Assembly: GCA_005893365.1 (NCBI GenBank)
Contig: VBPB01000162.1
Location: 7,914-15,022, forward strand
DNA from: Candidatus Eiseniibacteriota bacterium
Lineage (GTDB): Bacteria; Eisenbacteria; RBG-16-71-46
Reading direction: 5' to 3'
DNA: 7,109 nucleotides
Part shown: piece after piece, positions 5,671-7,109 of the stretch
How the letters are laid out: the number at the start of each line of letters is the position of its first letter
How positions within the stretch are numbered: position 1 is the first letter of the stretch
Program-made: the position numbers and the translations under genes
The notes under the pieces: model-generated
Told to the model about the DNA's origin: nothing
The model's database searches: none
Seen by the model: only the letters and a program-made list of their open reading frames with translations

Positions 5671-7109
5671 CGGCACCTCCCTGGGCCCTAATCGTCCCGG
5701 TCAGGCAACTCAGGATGAGTAGGATCGCGGCCAAGTACTCGGTGGGGAGAACGGATAGCAGCGTCGTGATGCTGGCACCATGGCTCTGCCGGAACACTTT
5801 GCGCAGAAACGGGTAGACGGCGGGGGCCGCCGGCGTGTCGGCCAGGTACGACTTCAGCCGGCTCTTGATATCGGAGCGGCCGGCGATGGTCTCGTGCCGC
5901 AGCGTCAGGGCGCAGTCGATGACGTCGCGAGCGACCCGCGCGGTCGTGAAGTCGGCCTCCGCGAGCGTCCGCGCGTCCGGCCATCTCAGCTCGTGACGGC
6001 GCTGGTAGAAGAACTCGGAGAACCGATTGCCGTGGGTGACCAGGACCGCATCGCTGAGTGCCGAGGATGGGCTCGGGGCGTCGGCCCTCGCGAGACCCGG
6101 AGCGACGGCGGCCTGAAGGGCGGCGCGCGGCAGCTCGGAGCGCACATAGGCGCTGTAGGACATGCCCGGTCTGACCTCGAAGGTGTTCGCGAAATGCGCG
6201 ATCGAATCGGTGGTCAGGTCGAGATCGCTGTGGAGACGTTCCGACAGCAGACGCCTCAGCATCGCCGGGGGGAGGATCTCCAGCAACCGGCCCGACAGGC
6301 GGGGCTCGATCCGTAGATCGCCGTACCTGACGATCGATGGCATATGGTTGCCGAAGAACTTCGATACCAGGCTGGAGACGTTCAGCGTGCCCTTGTCGGC
6401 AAGATGTGCCTTCGAGAACACCTCGGTGTCGATGTGATAGAGGTTCCAGCGTGCCGCACAGTCGAGCTTCCAGCTCAACTTGCCGCGCAGGCCACCGACC
6501 GACTCTCGGTTCGCCAAGCCGCACGCCTCACACCGATAGGCCACGGTGTCGTCCGCCGTCCCGGTGATCTCGGTGCTGTCGATCCGCAGGCACTGCGGGC
6601 ACCGGATGCGAAAGAGATTCCGCAGCGTGTAGTTCTCGCACTCGGTCGCGATGCCTTGCTTGATCTCGTCGTAGTGCGCGAAGGTGGCCGACACGAACGG
6701 AGCGTAGTGGCCCTGCGCGTAGACCCGCTGCATGTCGACGACGATCGGGTGGATCCCGAGCCCATCGAGCCGCTCCACCAGGCCGTGCTTGTGATGGTCG
6801 GAATAGCTCTCGTGGCACCCATAGGGGTCGGGCACCTCGCAGATCGGACGGCCGCAAAAGGGTTGGAATCGGCGGATGAGTTCCGGATCCTTGTTCACGC
6901 CGACGCGCAGCTGACGTGCGTTCAGGGGATCGAGACTGTCATTGAAGAGGTAGAGGACGGCGTCCTCGCCGCGCTCCTGCATCTCCCGCACCACGAGGTC
7001 CCCGACCACGAACTCCCTCAGCGTCCGCTCGTCCCCGAGGAATGCGGTCGTGAACCCGGTCGCGACCACACGCGGCAGCCTCACGCGGGTCGGATGCGGC
7101 CTGGGGCTC
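5633..7109 (-). CDS. Class I lysyl-tRNA synthetase-like protein, catalytic motifs degenerate (5' end possibly incomplete)
   Basis: This protein resembles the catalytic core of class I lysyl-tRNA synthetase (archaeal/alphaproteobacterial LysRS-I). Residues are numbered from the GTG at 7084. VVATGF (6-11) matches the strand that normally leads into the HIGH-type motif; PDPYGCHESYSDHH (85-98) matches the family's PDPxGxHES segment; C162/C165 and C185/C188 form a CxxC-CxxC zinc ribbon; KLSWKLDCAARW (202-213) matches KLPWxxDWxxRW; and PPAMLRRLL (272-280) matches the PPExxRxLx helix after KMSKS. The ATP-binding motifs are not conserved: the HIGN position reads roughly DERT (18-21), and the KMSKS position reads PRLSGR (261-266). 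Lysylation of tRNA is therefore doubtful; a ligand-binding, regulatory or non-canonical aminoacylating role is possible. The C-terminus (about 450-464) is unusually hydrophobic. The GTG has no clear Shine-Dalgarno, and the frame stays open to the window edge, so the true start may lie further upstream. The gene overlaps the next by 38 nt. The family call is confident; the function is unknown. Confidence 0.8.
   Translation of the reverse strand, partial: SPRPHPTRVRLPRVVATGFTTAFLGDERTLREFVVGDLVVREMQERGEDAVLYLFNDSLDPLNARQLRVGVNKDPELIRRFQPFCGRPICEVPDPYGCHESYSDHHKHGLVERLDGLGIHPIVVDMQRVYAQGHYAPFVSATFAHYDEIKQGIATECENYTLRNLFRIRCPQCLRIDSTEITGTADDTVAYRCEACGLANRESVGGLRGKLSWKLDCAARWNLYHIDTEVFSKAHLADKGTLNVSSLVSKFFGNHMPSIVRYGDLRIEPRLSGRLLEILPPAMLRRLLSERLHSDLDLTTDSIAHFANTFEVRPGMSYSAYVRSELPRAALQAAVAPGLARADAPSPSSALSDAVLVTHGNRFSEFFYQRRHELRWPDARTLAEADFTTARVARDVIDCALTLRHETIAGRSDIKSRLKSYLADTPAAPAVYPFLRKVFRQSHGASITTLLSVLPTEYLAAILLILSCLTGTIRAQGGADDETIDEQGKAA
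5676..5682 (-). promoter_or_regulatory. Ribosome binding site of the binding-protein gene
   Basis: On the minus strand AGGGAGG ends 5 nt before the ATG at 5670. This is the clearest Shine-Dalgarno in the window and lies inside the last codons of the upstream gene. It selects ATG 5670 over the GTG at 5676, whose codon would abut this site. Confidence 0.75.

Noticed and set aside
5671..5676. GTG at 5676 as start of the binding-protein gene
   Set aside because: The Shine-Dalgarno AGGGAGG (5682-5676) runs into this codon but is 5 nt from the ATG at 5670, so the ATG is preferred.
4807..5691. 294-codon open frame on the plus strand opposite the binding-protein gene
   Set aside because: It mirrors the family 3 binding protein almost exactly and has no recognisable features.

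Overview
The window is one tightly packed gene cluster, entirely on the minus strand, from a high-GC bacterium. The genes read from position 7109 down to position 1. A lipoprotein signal peptide and Shine-Dalgarno sites show it is bacterial. The lineage cannot be fixed from this sequence; a high-GC Gram-negative soil-type organism (Pseudomonadota, Acidobacteriota or Rokubacteria-like) is a guess.

There are five genes in transcription order. (1) 7109-5633 encodes a protein with the fold of class I lysyl-tRNA synthetase: zinc-ribbon cysteines and a PDPxGxHESY motif are kept, but both ATP-binding signatures (HIGN and KMSKS) are lost. (2) 5670-4783 encodes a lipoprotein of the family 3 amino-acid-binding proteins. 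(3) 4780-3332 encodes an aldehyde-dehydrogenase superfamily protein that keeps the nucleophilic Cys but has lost the usual Glu residues. (4) 3330-1426 encodes a membrane sensor histidine kinase (TM, Cache-like sensor, TM, HAMP, DHp, HATPase) with an extra stretch of roughly 100 residues inside its DHp region. (5) 1424-1 encodes a REC-GAF-histidine kinase hybrid that runs off the left edge; I translated it by hand and it is open throughout.

The junctions are a 38-nt overlap, then gaps of 2, 1 and 1 nt, so the five are almost certainly one translationally coupled transcript. No promoter, terminator, RNA gene, mobile element or CRISPR array is visible, and no non-coding stretch exceeds a few bases. 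The promoter and the end of the operon lie outside the window.

The combination looks like a signalling system rather than a metabolic or transport operon. A periplasmic amino-acid-binding lipoprotein has no permease beside it. It sits with a transmembrane kinase, a second kinase carrying an N-terminal receiver domain, and two enzyme-fold proteins whose active sites look altered. A reasonable inference is an amino-acid or amino-acid-derivative sensing phosphorelay in which the LysRS-like and ALDH-like proteins bind a ligand or make or modify a signal. That function is inferred, not shown by the sequence.
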